A DNA stretch of 64,000 nucleotides. Origin: Chrysemys picta bellii. Its lineage: Eukaryota; Chordata; Testudines; Emydidae. Within the stretch, counting starts at the first letter, position 1; each line of letters starts with the position of its first letter. Positions 10,470-22,825 of the stretch are shown in pieces. The translations under genes and the position numbers were made by a program. A model generated the notes under the pieces. That model was not told the origin of the DNA. It did not search any database and saw nothing but the letters and a program-made list of their open reading frames with translations. The stretch covers positions 114,238,421 through 114,302,420 of the forward strand of contig NC_088792.1 of NCBI RefSeq assembly GCF_011386835.1, given 5' to 3'.

Positions 10470-13008
10470 CTGTAATAATAAAACACAGTACGTATCAGTA
10501 TAGAATATGCAGATTGACAATATTAAGAGAAAGATTTAAAAATCAAGTAAAGCTAACAGGCAATTTACAACTAAAAGTAATTTTAAACTGATAAGTCATC
10601 AGTAAGTGCAAAGAATCAACAGAAAAAAATAAAATTGATGGCTCCATAAACTATTTTCAAGTGGTAAAACACTCATTGATGAAAAACCAATCTGAAATGT
10701 CAAAGACATGTTGCAATCACTTTTCTGACCACACTTTACGAATTTAAATATCATTGACAAAACTGTGGAATCTGCTTAGGTTATCGGACTGCTCAGATGT
10801 CAGTTAAGATATCAGATCTTCATACAATGATCCTTCCAAAACTAAAGAAAAAAAATCTTTTACTTGAGTTTTATATGCCTACATTGTTTAGGGAAAAACA
10901 AAATTTCAATGTGGAGTACATTCTAACAGAAGATCAGTTTAGAAACAACCCAAATCAGACTCAAAACAGTTCTTAAATTACTTGTGATAGAACTACTTAA
11001 GATATAGAGACCTCCCAAAAAGCATATTACAGAAGTTTACAGCACTGACCATGGTACTGACCACTGTAAACAAGGCTATCACCACCATATCACTGTTGGT
11101 TAATTTCAATGAAATAAATAGGTCCAGAGAGTCAGAGGTGCTAACATAACCCTGTCATTGCACAAAGCTAAACAGTTAACAAGTTTCAAGATTTTGTGTA
11201 CAGAGACCTTGGTCTGCTTAGTTCCATGGCAACAATCCACCACTAAAAAAATCTTTTAGATTTTTTATTAAAGATACAAAAAAAAAAAAAGGAAAAAACA
11301 ATTAAAGCCCTTAAAATATAAAGTATTAAACAAGGTTTTTGTTTTAACAATTCTCTTGGTCCCTTTTCCCTTTAGGTCTAGAAAGATTTTATAAGGAAAC
11401 CCCCACCCTCCATTTAATAGCCTTTTAGACTAGATGATATTAAAGATGGCAATAACTGTCCTTTTTGGGGAAAAGAGAAATAATTGAGATGGGCTGGAGA
11501 TGCTGTTGTTGTTTAAGTTTGATGCTGCTTTTCCGAAGGCAAAATAAGACCAACACAGAGAGAAAGGGATAAAAAAGAATACCAAAGATAGAAAATGCAG
11601 TTTTCTCTGGTGCTGCCTCTTACTTGCAACCTTGCTTCCAGAGAAACACAGGCACAACACACAGTCTTATCAGCCACTTTGAAACCTAGCAATCTTACGC
11701 CAGCTTCAGGCTGTTTAACATGTTGCTTTTAGCCGCCTCTCTGATCACAGGTTCTCAGCAGTTCTGCAAAAGATGCAGTCTTGGCTGGCTAAGCCAGACT
11801 GTTATTAAATGCAAGGCAAAAGAGAGAGAGAGAGAAGAGGCAGGGGAAGGAAAAGGACACACAACGGTGAGAGTGACAGCAGGAACTCAAATCTCACATT
11901 CCAGGTGCTGTTAGGACTCAGCCAAGGCTGGTAGAGCATGTCTTCAGTTCCCTCTCTTTGACTCAGTCTGGTCACAATGCCTTTTGCAATCAGGACAATA
12001 AAGGACCAACAGTTTCATGGTGGATCCCTCGGTCCCAGCAGATGGTCGGGGTGGAATTCATGATAGTAAAGCTCACTCTTCCAGTTCACCCATCCCACCT
12101 AGTGTCATAATTTCCCCCAAAGTCTCTTTTAAGGACCCCCTAAAGGGGTGATGGCTGGAAAAGCTCATAGTGCCATTATTTTGTCCACAAATTAGGCCTA
12201 ATTTCCCACACACCAGTTTTGGTCCATTAATTTCCAATTCTATCTTTTGTTTACAGTCACAATCTTTACACAATCCTTGGGCGGTATCAGTAGACACTTT
12301 TGTTTGGACTAATCTAATCTTTTTATTTCCCTTTTGTACCTTCTTCTATCAGCATTTTTTGTTATAAATTATTCTGACATTTTATTGGTACCTTTCATCC
12401 ACTTCTGAACAATTGAGTTCATAACTGGGGTAGACCCTAATTATTAAAACATCACCTACCAGCTAAAACACATACAGAGAGCCAACATTTCACAACTACT
12501 ACTTGTTAAATACCACATACTTTAATCACTCTGATTACATCTGATCACTTTATTCATAACAAACCATACTTATGCAAACCTATTAGGACATCTCCATGAG
12601 AAAGGTGAGCAGGATTTGTCTCTTTGTATGTGGACATTTTAAATGGTAATCTGTTTCACAGTCAGTCTAACATGCATCTTTCCTCAGATATATTTTAAAA
12701 CATTTAATATGGATCTGTTTATACAAGAAAAGAATAATGTACTTGTTTTTAAACGTTGGTCAATCATACTGGAACTAAAACAGTATTTGGTGATCATGGA
12801 TATTTCTATTAGAGTGCTTACACTTTTAAACATAAGTGTTGTGAAGGTTTGGAGGGAATTTTTTGCTATGTATAAAAAGTATATAGTAAAAAAAGATTTA
12901 ATAGCAATGGGCATTTCTTAGCACCCTGCTGATGGCTCACCTGCAATATTGGTTAAAAATGATTAAATTGACATACTTGTTCAAAAGAAGACCAATGCAG
13001 GAAAAAAA
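10470..13008. other. PTPN3 intron; possible diffuse LTR-retroelement remnants at 11390-12620
   Basis: No coding exon seen. A poly-A tract lies at 11278-11291 and a short AG repeat at 11822-11834. The 11390-12620 stretch is less AT-rich and has the look of an antisense LTR-element remnant, but I found no terminal repeats or motif that proves it. Confidence 0.3.
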
Positions 13009-13203
13009 GAAAAATAGAGATATCCTATCTCCTAGAACTGGAAGGGACCTTGAAAGGTCATTGAGTCCAGTCTCCTGCCTTCACTAGCAGGACCAAGTAC
13101 TGATTTTGCCCCAGATCCCTAAGTGGCCCCCTCAAGGATTGAACTCACAATCCTGGGTTTAGCAGGCCAATGCTCAAACCACTGAGCTATCTCTCCCCCC
13201 TCC
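13009..13203 (-). mobile_element. tRNA-headed, CR1-tailed SINE (turtle type), copy 1
   Basis: On the minus strand the 5' head carries a pol III A-box-like stretch (TAGCTCAGTGGTTTGAGCA) and a B-box-like stretch (GATTGTGAGTTCAATCC). The 3' end matches the CR1 tail used for retrotransposition. The plus strand starts with CTAGAACTGGAAGGGACC and ends in a C-rich run. It belongs to the same family as 33583-33776. Confidence 0.88.
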
Positions 13204-13537
13204 CATTGTGGCAGACAATTTTGTCCAGCTGTAATACTAATTTTTAGCCATAAGAATTTGTTAACTTGAACATTTCAGTTTAACTTTATGCTAAAAATGC
13301 ATGGTTTAAAGGCAAGGGATGAAATTTACCTAGTATTTCCTACTTTAATTTTTGCTGGACAAGAGAAAACATTTGTAGTTCCCAATTGCAGTCACTGATC
13401 ACTTTGAAAAGCTCCCTTTGTGTGCTGAAAAAATTCAGATGCTTGCTCTTATCTCATTTTGGAAGGCTTGAGGATGATCCAGTCAACTTTTTAATGAATG
13501 AAAAAAATGTTTAATGGAAAAAAAGACTTTTTGCTCA

Positions 13538-13763
13538 CAGGGCCGGCTCCAGGGTTTTGGCCGCCCCAAGCAGCAAAAAAAAAAAAAAAAAAAAAAAGCC
13601 GCGATCGTGATCTGCAGCGGCAATTTGGCGGGAGGTCCTTCACTCCGAGCGGGAGTGAGGGACCGTCTGCCGAATTGCCACCGAATAGCTGGACGTGCCG
13701 CCCCTGTCCGGAGCGGCCACTCCAAGCACCTGCTTGCCAGGCTGGTGCCTCGAGCCGGCCCTG
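13538..13763. mobile_element. hAT MITE with poly-A-like internal run
   Basis: It starts CAGGGCCGG and ends CCGGCCCTG, 226 bp, with the exact 8-bp target duplication TTTGCTCA at 13530-13537 and 13764-13771. The interior is an imperfect palindrome with an A-run of about 23 at 13576-13598. No coding capacity. The open frames across it are chance, helped by its high GC. Confidence 0.95.
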
Positions 13764-13771
13764 TTTGCTCA

Positions 13772-14334
13772 CCAACAGCATAATCCTTCAAAGGGATCCA
13801 CAGTCACTGACCATTAAACCTATGCAGAATCTTACTAAGTCAAAGGAACTAAAGTGGATGCAGGGGTCTATGTTTATGATCCCTTTGCAAGATCAGACTC
13901 TAGCACCCTTGGATTTCAATAGTTCACAATTTGTGAGGACCATAGTGTCAATTAGAAAGGTTTGTGGACTGAGTGCTGGGGCAATGAAAGTAACTGCGGG
14001 CTCCCAGGAGTTAATGGGGAGGACCCTGTAATTCCAAAACCTACACACACCCAGCAGTCAGTAATCTGATTAATCAAGTGATGCCTCTAACAGTTAGAGA
14101 AGATTTGCAGATGTGTTGTTTACAAAATAGCAAATTAATGAAATTTTAATTAATATAAAAATATAGCTACATTGGCTAGTGTTCAGTAAGCAACAAACAA
14201 GTTTGATAAAAACTTTTCACTTTTTGGAAACATTTAAAATGTTTACCAGTAAGCAAGCATGGTTTCTACTCCCAGCCCTACATCTTACACTTTCCACTAA
14301 ACCCAAATGTCATAGTTGGGCTTTAGTAGCATCA
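13772..14334. other. PTPN3 intron, nothing recognised
   Basis: No exon or known repeat family recognised between the two hAT elements. Confidence 0.4.
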
Positions 14335-14342
14335 GTTACTAT

Positions 14343-15121
14343 CAGGGGTGGCAGGTTTGTAGAAATTTTGGTGGTGCCCAGAACCCCCCCCCCCCAAACT
14401 CCACGCCCCAAACTCCACCCCCACCTGCCTAAGGCTCTGGGAGGGAGAGGTGAACTGGGGTGCAGGCCATGGGCTGGGACGGGGATTGGGGTGCAGGGTG
14501 AGAGGTTGGGCTCTGGGAAGGAGTTTGGGTGGGGGAGGGGGTCTGGGGTGCAGGCTCTGGGATGGAATTTGGGTGCTGGGTGCAGGCTCTGGGCTTGGGC
14601 AAGGGGTGGGGGTGCAGGCAGGGGTGAGGGGTGCAGGCGCTGGGACTGAGTTTGGGTGCAGGCTGGGGGTGGGGGTGCAGGCTCTTGGAGGGAGCTTGGG
14701 GATGGGAGGTGGTGCAGAGGGAGGAGGAGCAGGCTCTGGGAGGGACTTTGGGGGCCGAAGGGGGAGTGCAGGCTCGGGGGGGTTGCAGCGCTTACCTGGA
14801 GCTCCGAGGCAGGGCAGGCCGGGAGTCTCCATGTGCTGCTATCCCCAGGCACTGCCCCCACAGCTTCTCATTGGCTGCAGGGGCACTTGGGGCAGGACAC
14901 AGACCCACCCCGCCCAGGGGCTGCAGGGAGGGGCCAGCAGCCACGTGGAGCAAGCAGGGAGGAAGCCGCTCAGCTCCACTGCACTACCAGTGGTGAGTGG
15001 GAGCCCTGGGCTGTTTTAAATGGCGGGGGGGGAGGGGCGGAAGGCGGGCCCAAGGGAGAGACCTGGCCCCAAACATTCCTGGTGCCCAGGTACCACGGGC
15101 CCATAGGACTTGCCGCCCATG
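14343..15121. mobile_element. hAT-type element carrying a G-rich minisatellite
   Basis: Ends CAGGGGTGGCAGGT and, as reverse complement of the right end, CATGGGCGGCAAGT. The flanking 8-bp repeats are GTTACTAT (14335-14342) and GTCACTAT (15122-15129), 7 of 8 matching. Inside, 14440-14780 is a degenerate tandem array with a unit of about 20-30 bp built on GGGTGCAGGCTCTGGG and GGAGTTTGGG. Long open frames here follow from the strand-biased, stop-poor repeat and are not genes. Confidence 0.82.
14440..14780. repeat. Degenerate G-rich minisatellite inside hAT element
   Basis: About a dozen imperfect units of 20-30 bp containing TGCAGGCTCTGGG, strongly G-rich on the plus strand, with many runs of three or more G. 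Confidence 0.8.
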
Positions 15122-15129
15122 GTCACTAT

Positions 15130-17546
15130 ATGATTAATCAATTCCTTCCCCGTCCTCTGATCAGTTCTTCAATAGAATCAGCAGTGTTAGATATTCCCTG
15201 CTGAACAGCTGATCAGCAAAGAGTGAGGAGGAAAGAACTGATGAGTAGCTGTTTCTCCAGAACAGTTGGAATGGGAAGACACACACAAAGAGTAAGAAGA
15301 GAAAAAGTATTGTAAAGGAAAAAGAAGAAGGACTCAGAATTAAGATGAGTCATGAATCAACAGGCTTGAAGTGCATAAAAATGTCTTAAATGAGCACCTG
15401 TTCATGGCCTTTGAGCACCTTCTCCAGATTTTCAAGAAATACCATCCATCTAAATACTGCAATGGCATACAAAAGCCTGAGATGATGTAGCAACATCATG
15501 ATCCATAAAGAAACCTTACTCATTAAGCCTTAGTGGAATTTTGTGGAATCTACTCCTTGCTGTGCTTTCCCCATCCATCTTGGTCTTTCCTCCTCTTCCC
15601 AATCTCCTGTCTTTCCTCTCAGTCTTATTTAACCCTTTGCTTCTGAATTCTGAAGTGGAGGGTTGATAAATCCGAAGACTAAAATAAAAAACTCAGCCAC
15701 CTCCCCTCAAAGCCCACCTGAGCCACCTGAAATTCTGGAGAAGGCCAATGGCAGCCTAATTGTCCCATCTGCATTGGAAAAACAGGGTTTTCACGGTATG
15801 CATACCCTCTCATTAAGAGACAGATTAGCAGGAGAGCAATCCATATCACTGGGATGCAGAATTGGCTACTTTATATCCCTCTTCACTTGTGACCTACATA
15901 TATATTGGACAACGATGGATACATCTGGAGAGGAGACTTAACAGTGCACCTGGTTTGCTTTGTCATATAAACAAAGGAAGACAAAGGTTACACAGCTGGT
16001 CCTATTTTCCTTAAGGTCTTGTGGTTCTTTAAGTGTGATGCCATTTGCATTACTATGATCATTGTGTATTGTTATGAAACACAAGGAAATGTTGACTTAA
16101 GAGATGTGGATAATTATAAACCATAGCTTTCAGACTGTCATTTTTCAACAAGATAAACAGCTCCTCGACAGAATGAACTTTGAGAACACTGCCCTTTTCA
16201 AAGTTGATGTAGCTCTCATGAATGTGTAAACTAACTTTTTTGACAGTAGTAAAGAACTCTTTATGTAGCGAACAAATATGTTTAAAGTTATATCTACTTC
16301 TAGAGCTGATTAAATACTAAAAAATGCATTTGTTCAAGTGCCAACTGGTTGCTCAGTTTGACCACATTCATTTATTTTATTATTCGCTGTTTGTAAACAT
16401 TAATACAAGGGGGATTTTGTTCACATGACTGTTTTGGGAATTGCTGCTATTCATATGTATGCTAGTATTCATATGCAAACAAGAATATTCATAAGTTTAC
16501 AGAGAATCCGTTGTTCATTATTTGGAATTTCAGTCATCCAATCAGGGAACAGAAATAATACTTTGTGACTTCAGTGATCTATCACTCACCACAAATTATT
16601 CAGAATAAATAAGTGAACAGTTGGCAACCAACCACAAGTTGAAATTTATTTGCATAAACCATTGATAAATATTTGCAAATAATTAATATATTAGTAGCAA
16701 ATGTAGAATTAATTAGTAGAAATAGTTTGTAAATTATTGGACATCCATCTTTGGTAGGCTTTGACTCTGCCCTCTCCTTCTCCCAAAAAATAAAGCAGCT
16801 ACATTTGGGAGCCCTGTGCACCCCCTGAAGTGGTGTGCCAACCACACTTGTGTGTCCCACTTGGTATGCAAAGGCCCACCATATCCACATTTCTTTATTA
16901 GAGGCCTTACAAGCACAGAATGCCTCTCCATAGCCTCTGACACTCTGTACAAGATCTCCACCACCACCACCGTCCAATTTAAAAATAAGGAGAACACCAC
17001 CTCCCCGGGCATGAAAAAGTTTCCTTCCTTGTACTACCTGCTGTTCTGCCATTCTGCAGCAACCTACCTGGGGTCACTCAGCCACACATGAGTGCATTAT
17101 TCAACCTTATCTTTTTTTTTTAATATATATAAACACTGCAGTCATCCTCCTTTCTAAACAGCCCAAAGTCAGACAGAATGCTACATTAAATTACCAGTTT
17201 TTTTCCCTATTTGTTTCCCCAAAGAGAAGGGTGTCTGAGAGCCCCTGAAGTTTTTTCACTTAATAATGAGCCTGAGACAACTTTTCCAGGATAACAGCTG
17301 TCATTTAAGTTTATATTTGACCAGGATTAAGATTACAGAAATTACAAGATGATGTCTATATCTGTCTCCTTTAATATTTTGGGAGCAGGTGGAGGACACT
17401 CCCAAATTTAACTATAATCATAATGACATGGGAAAATTTACAGCCTTAGTTAAAATAATGCCTGTTTATTTTTCACTAAAACAGAATCCACACATGCAAA
17501 TATCTTCAAAAGTATTCAGACTACACATTACTAAGTACGGGTATCT
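15130..17546. other. PTPN3 intron, nothing recognised
   Basis: AT-rich intron. A minus-strand frame of 150 codons at 16600-17052 overlaps a CCACCACCACCACC run at 16960 and has no recognisable domain. I do not call it a gene. Confidence 0.4.
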
Positions 17547-17559
17547 ATATTTTATCATG

Positions 17560-17748
17560 CAAAAAGAACAGGAGTACTTGTGGCACCTTAGAGACTAACA
17601 AATTTATTAGAGCATAAGCATCCGAAGAAGTGGGCTGTAGTCCACGAAAGCTTATGTTCTAATAAATTTGTTAGTCTCTAATGTGCCACAAGTACTCCTG
17701 TTCTTTTTGCAGATACAGACTAACACGGCTGCTACTCTGAAACCTGTC
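17560..17748 (+). mobile_element. Fold-back Penelope-like element tail
   Basis: The first 58 bp or so are the PLE 3' tail in antisense. The rest, from about 17620, is the same tail in sense (CCGAAGA box, stem-loop, CGAAAGCTTATG, TAATAAATTTGTTAG) and ends GCTACTCTGAAACCTGTC. An exact 13-bp target duplication, ATATTTTATCATG, is at 17547-17559 and 17749-17761. It has no coding part. It is the same subfamily as the PLE at 38386. Confidence 0.92.
17622..17649 (+). other. Hammerhead-like stem-loop in PLE tail
   Basis: CCGAAGA, then an extra A, a hairpin closed by GTGG/CCAC, then GAAA and GCTTATG. This recalls the hammerhead order CUGANGA, stem II, GAAA, stem III. It departs by U4 to C and by the extra A before stem II, so activity is doubtful. 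Confidence 0.4.
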
Positions 17749-18289
17749 ATATTTTATCATGTTATAGTCTAACTAATTAGCTTCCCACCTGCCCTCCCCC
17801 TCCCCTCTAAAAAAAAAAAAAGATTGACTAGTTTCTCCATTGACTTAGGGGAAAGAGATCAAAATATACTAATTAGAATCTATTATCAACTGCACTATTG
17901 TTTTTTTGCCACAATATGAGCTCATACTACCACCGGTTTACAAGAAAAATACCTTATTAAGAAATCTTGTAGTGAGCAGTGAATTCTGACTCCAATTATT
18001 TTAACTATCTCCATGTATACCATCGAATTTTGCCAATTTAGACGCTATTGTATAATTACTGAACTACGGAAGGCACTCATTATCCGCTTTATCTCCAGGT
18101 CTTTCAGTTGCCGTTTTTCTCCCATAATGCATCCCCTACCACTTTTCATCTTTGAGTCCCATGGAGAAAAGAAGGTATCTGGGAGAATGGAAGGCAGCAG
18201 TGCCCAACATTGTGTGTCCTGCAGTGCTGTCTCCTCCCTCCATGCCCCCCTCTAGAGACACTCAGCTATAGAGTGGCTCATCTACACGT

Positions 18290-18543
18290 AGGGTACACTC
18301 CCAGCTTGGCAGACATATATGCTGGGGCTAGCATGCTAAAAATAGCAGCATGGCTCTGGCAAGACAGACAAGTGGTGGATAGGACTAGCCGCCTGAGTAT
18401 GTACCCAGGCAGTCAGAAGAGCCTGTATTTAGACAACTAGCCCAAGCCACCACTTGTGCCACCACAGCCACACTGCTATTTTTAGCACACTAGCTTGAGC
18501 ACAGCTAGTGTGTGTATGTCTACCCAAGCTGGAAATTACCCCT
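18290..18543. mobile_element. Palindromic MITE, copy 1
   Basis: The two halves are imperfect inverted copies of about 80 bp each. CCAGCTTGG is matched by CCAAGCTGG, and GCTAAAAATAGCAG by CTGCTATTTTTAGC. No target duplication could be fixed. A related, less complete copy is at 27728-27950. Confidence 0.72.
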
Positions 18544-18755
18544 CTGAGCTGTTGGGTAGACTAACCATTAGAGCAGATTCTGCAGGCAGCTGGCCAGCAG
18601 GTGGAGTATCTGAGAAAAGGGCAGCAAGACTCTGGTAATCTGATGGAAAGTTTAAAACAGCTGAATGTGGGTGAATGGAAGAAGATCCCCTCTACAGTCC
18701 CCCCGATCCCCCACACCTCCAAAAACACTGAAACGAAGAAGGTACTTTTGGGTAT

Positions 18756-19495
18756 TGTTAGGATATAGATATTCAAGCCTGTCTGTAAAGGCCTATACTT
18801 TAATAATTTAGGTACATGTTTATTATTTAGCTAGTTATAGAGGTATAAAAGAAAGAATCTGTGTAAGGGCCTTCTCTCACTGTAACAGTCTGAGGCCCTG
18901 TTTAGTCATACTGAAATAAGGCAATCTGGGACTGTTAGGAAGATGATCTGATCTATCACCTCCAGAGAAAGGAAAAAGCCTAGAAGATGTAAAAGGAAAT
19001 TTAGTTTGATAGTTTTCTGTCTGGTAAGAACTCACTTATCAATAGACACCGCTGGGAAACCCTTTTGTCTTTATAGATGTAGTTGTGAAATCCTCACTTC
19101 TGTGTTATTTTGTATGTTTATTTGCATGGTCTCTGTCTGGTTCTGTGATTGTTTCGGTCTGCTGTATAATTAATTTTGCTGGGTGTAAACTAATGAAGGT
19201 GGTTGGATATAATTGGTTAGCTAAGCATGTTACAATATGTTAGGATTGGTTAGGTAAATTTTAGTAGAATGACTGGCTGAGGTATAGCTGTGAATATTAC
19301 TATATAAATTAGGGGGAAACAGGAAGTAAGTTGGGATTCAAAAATAAGGAAAAAGGAACTTGGATTTAAGCTTGCTGGATGTTCTCCCCAATAATCATCG
19401 AATTGTTTGCACCTTCAGACTTCGGGTATTGTTGCTCTCTGTTCATGTGAGAAGGACCAGGGAAGTGAGAGAGTGAAGGAATAAGCCCCCTAACA
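18756..19495 (+). mobile_element. Solo LTR of an endogenous-retrovirus-like element
   Basis: It starts TGTTAGG and ends CCTAACA. The flanks GGTAT and GATAT could be a 5-bp target repeat with one mismatch. A TATA-like CTATATAAATT lies near 19300, and AATAATCATCG with a CT-rich 3' part follows. No internal viral genes are present, so this is the product of LTR-LTR recombination or a fragment. Confidence 0.75.
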
Positions 19496-19814
19496 GATAT
19501 GGGGGGGGGCGGAAACAATTACACTTGAGGGGGTGGGGATAACAATGGGGACAAAGAGGACTCTGGAGAAAAGGTGACAGCAGGTGGCAGCCAGAGGGAG
19601 TGGAGGAAGGAAAGGGGAAACTCAATGGGGAGAGCCAAATAGAGCAAGGCAGTACGGACAGAGAGCATCTGTAAAGCCTGCTTCTTCTCCCACTGAAATT
19701 TAAGGCTAAAATTACTACACTGGTTCCTTTCAGAACAAGTCAAAAGAATTTACAGAATACGGATTAAAAATTTGATAAATGAAATGGGAAAACAAAAAAC
19801 ATTGAACTACTTAC

Positions 19815-19878
19815 ATGTTTTTGCCGTTGCTGTATAAAAAATTTTTTCCTTTTAAAAGAAATTTTTAATATGTTCATC
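19815..19878 (-). CDS. PTPN3: PTPN3 exon, FERM F3 lobe (about residues 255-276)
   Basis: A 64-bp exon follows a long polypyrimidine tract ending CTTTTTTAG and precedes the donor GTAAGT. The first G completes Trp, and the rest reads MNILKISFKRKKFFIQQRQK plus His. The basic ISFKRKKFFI strand is a conserved FERM F3 element. Short and AT-rich, it is easy to miss without the phase constraints from its neighbours, both of which fit. Confidence 0.92.
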
Positions 19879-21595
19879 CTAAAAAAGAAAAAAAAACCAC
19901 TAAGAAACAACCCATAAAAATAGAGCAAAGAAAATCAACGAAAAAGTGACACATGACACATATTTATAATGCCCCTCAGTCTTAAAAGATCCTGAAGTAC
20001 ATTATAGCATTACACATTCATGACTAATAAAATGCAACCACCTCTTGGGTGGAGATTAGCAGCTAACTGACACACACACACCACAGTCAAAAACAGCACA
20101 TGAGCAAGAGAGAGGAGCAGTAACTTTGGCCAATGGAGAGCATCTTTTAAAAATCATTATTCAATAGTTACTCTCAAAGACTTGCATGTTGCATAAGCAG
20201 GAAGCCTCCTGTGGCAATGCTCACCTACAAAGCTGTATGATGTACTTGCAGCAAAGACCCAATGGAATCAGATTTTCCTCTTCAGTGTCTCCTCACAGTG
20301 GTACCTAATGCACTGAGTTCGTGTAACTAAATGGACCATATTGTAACAACGGAGTACCAAGAGGCAAATGTTGGACTTTGATAGCGGGATACATTAAAAG
20401 CCATAAACAATATAAAAAATGTCACACAGAGCAGATGACAATATAAGTCATATTACTATTGGTAATAGTTGTGTCACATTATTGATAATATCATTTTGAG
20501 TATGAAAAGGAAACCACATTTTGGAGTTGTCTTTTGGAAAAATCCTACTGTACTATTAAACACCCAAGAGAATAATTGGTGGTTATCCATTAAACATTCT
20601 AATCACATACTTATTTGCTTTTGTGGGATTAAGGGAGAAGAAGAGTGGTGGGAAGAGACAGGTCTGAGTACTACTACGATTTTCCTTACACTGATTGATC
20701 AAATCTCTAATATTGTAATATTCTTATATATTTTATGTAACATAGTTAAAAACAAACATGAGCTGTGATGTTCTAAATGCACATGGTGTCAGTGGTGACT
20801 TCCCAAATTCGTTTATTATAGGCAGAGATAATAGTGGCTATAGTTAAAGCTTGTCTAACACTTTTCATTATCAGCCTGATATTATTTGCTTAGTTGCATT
20901 ATTCAGAATGAATTTTTCCATGATTGTTTTTGTCTCTTTTGTCCCAGGATTTTTTATTAGGTTTCAAAGTCATTTAATCATTTCCAAGAAAAAGGCTATT
21001 GAAAAATAGGTAGTTTTGCCAATGTTAAATTTTTCAACTTTTGTTTTTGTTTTGTTTGTTTTTTTGTTAAAGCTCTCTAGTTCCTGCATGCTTGGGGGAA
21101 GAAATTTGACTAAGGGATATTTGGAGATAGAGAGATGCCTTACCCCTAAGAAAATCCAGATTTGGCCAATTTATAAATCTGAAAACTGCCATTTGCAATT
21201 GCACAGTAATACTTGTTAGAAGGCGGCTGCTAAAATCTCAGAAAATAGTACCTTAACTAAGTATGCTGCAGACCCTTGGAGCTTCGCACATGACAATTGT
21301 ACTGAGGATTTCTCCCAATCCTCACTGACTCTCCTACATAGTTGTCACAGAGCTGGAGCTCTAGATAGAGGGTATAGAGGGGACCCATCAACCACTCCCT
21401 GTTTTGACTTAGGGGAAGGTGAATTGGGTTGGGAGCTAACTTGAAGTCCTAGTCCACCACTTTCTACTAATTGGTGTTAATACTGTGCACTTTACAACTC
21501 TTATTATTGAGCAATGCCTCACACTCCTGCCTTAGAAAACAGGAGACTAACATTCAACCATTTTATAAATAAGGTAACAGACTGCACAGTGTCAT
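19879..21595. other. PTPN3 intron, nothing recognised
   Basis: AT-rich intron sequence. No exon or clear repeat family was recognised. Confidence 0.45.
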
Positions 21596-21599
21596 TGTG

Positions 21600-21950
21600 G
21601 CAGACCTGGAAAAAGAATCTGTCTGTAATATGGCAAATCGCATCCATTTTGCCATACTGCCTTTCAGAATGAATGTACCAAAACTGTGTTCTTGGCTGTA
21701 TCATCAGAAACAGAGCCAGGAACAGATTCTCAACATTCCTCTGCTGTCTAGCAAGTACTTGTGTAAGCTACTGGAAAGTTTATGCCATGTCCCTCTTTAC
21801 TGGCTAGTCTACAGAAAAAGTGAGAGCATAACACTGATACTATTTACCATTGGTTTAAGTGGTAGAAGTCTGTACTGTGTATTTAAAGGACATGGGTACC
21901 AATCCTGCTGATGACCTACAAGAGGTCAAGATGGTTCCACATGATGGAAT
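21600..21950 (+). repeat. Unidentified interspersed repeat, copy 1
   Basis: The second half resembles 34190-34450. Shared blocks in the same order include CATTCCTC, TAGAAGTCTG, TCCTG(C/T)TGATGACC, GATGGT(T/G) and CCACATGATG. I cannot name the family, and ends and target repeats are not visible. Confidence 0.55.
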
Positions 21951-22639
21951 TTGTTTTTTCAGTTTTCTTCTGTTTTTTTCAACTAACTGGTGAAAGTATT
22001 GTCTCCAGAGTATTTTTCTAATGTTTTATTTTATATAATACCTAGTTCTGAGCACTGAATCCACGTGCTACACACGCTGTTCTATCACTGTTGCTGCATT
22101 CCTACAATGCTTGTTGACTACCTCTCATTACTCCCTCCTCTCCCCAGAACCATTTCTCACTTTCAGGACTGTCTGTTCTTCAATGCCACTGCTGCTTCTT
22201 TAGAGTACCACTCCAGCAGTTTAATTCAGTGGCACTGAATACTTGTTAGAAGAACACAGATTTATTTAATCTTATAACCAACAGCTGTGACATCACACAA
22301 TTTTTTTAAGTGAATGGTAGTGAGTAATAGTAATCCATGAGACTTCTTTTTTTGTTTTTCTAGTGGATTATGCTGTCTTTAGAAGACTTACATTTCATGA
22401 ATGCTCAAGCATGTTATATCCAGAATATAACCTATATATCATGCAGTTATTTACATTCTTATAGGTAACTCACCCACCCTTATCACTCATTTTACAATCT
22501 TTACAGTGGCTCCCTGTAAAATTCACAAATTCACTAGGTTTTACTGCTTACACTTAAAGCACACAGTAGTTTTGTCTCACTACAGATGACAAATCTTTTG
22601 GCTCAGGTTTTTCCTTTCATTTACAGAGATCAGAAAAAA

Positions 22640-22825
22640 GAAAATGATAGAACCTCAAGTGTCTGTGCCAGAAGCTGGGACTTGACAACAAGGGATGGAT
22701 CACTTGATAATTGACTTGGTCTGTTCATTCCCTCGGAGGCATCTGGCACTGTCGGAAGACAGCAGACTAGGCTAGATGGGGCATTGGTCTGACCCAATAT
22801 GTTCATTCTTATGTCTTTAGAACTT
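22640..22825 (+). mobile_element. CR1 LINE 3' tail, sense
   Basis: It reads GCCAGAAGCTGGGACTTGAC and then GGGATGGATCACTTGATAAT, GCTAGATGGG and TTGGTCTGACCCAATATG, which is the end of CR1 in sense orientation and ends in TTCTTATG-type sequence. It is a short 5'-truncated copy. Confidence 0.82.

Noticed and set aside
14310..15204. Overlapping open frames of 120-190 codons on both strands
   Set aside because: They lie in the G-rich minisatellite of a hAT element. Stop codons are rare there because of composition, and the proteins are Gly/Pro/Cys-rich without domains.
16600..17052. A 150-codon minus-strand frame
   Set aside because: Contains a poly-Gly run from a CCACCACC repeat. No splice signals, no recognisable domain, and overlapping frames on the other strand.
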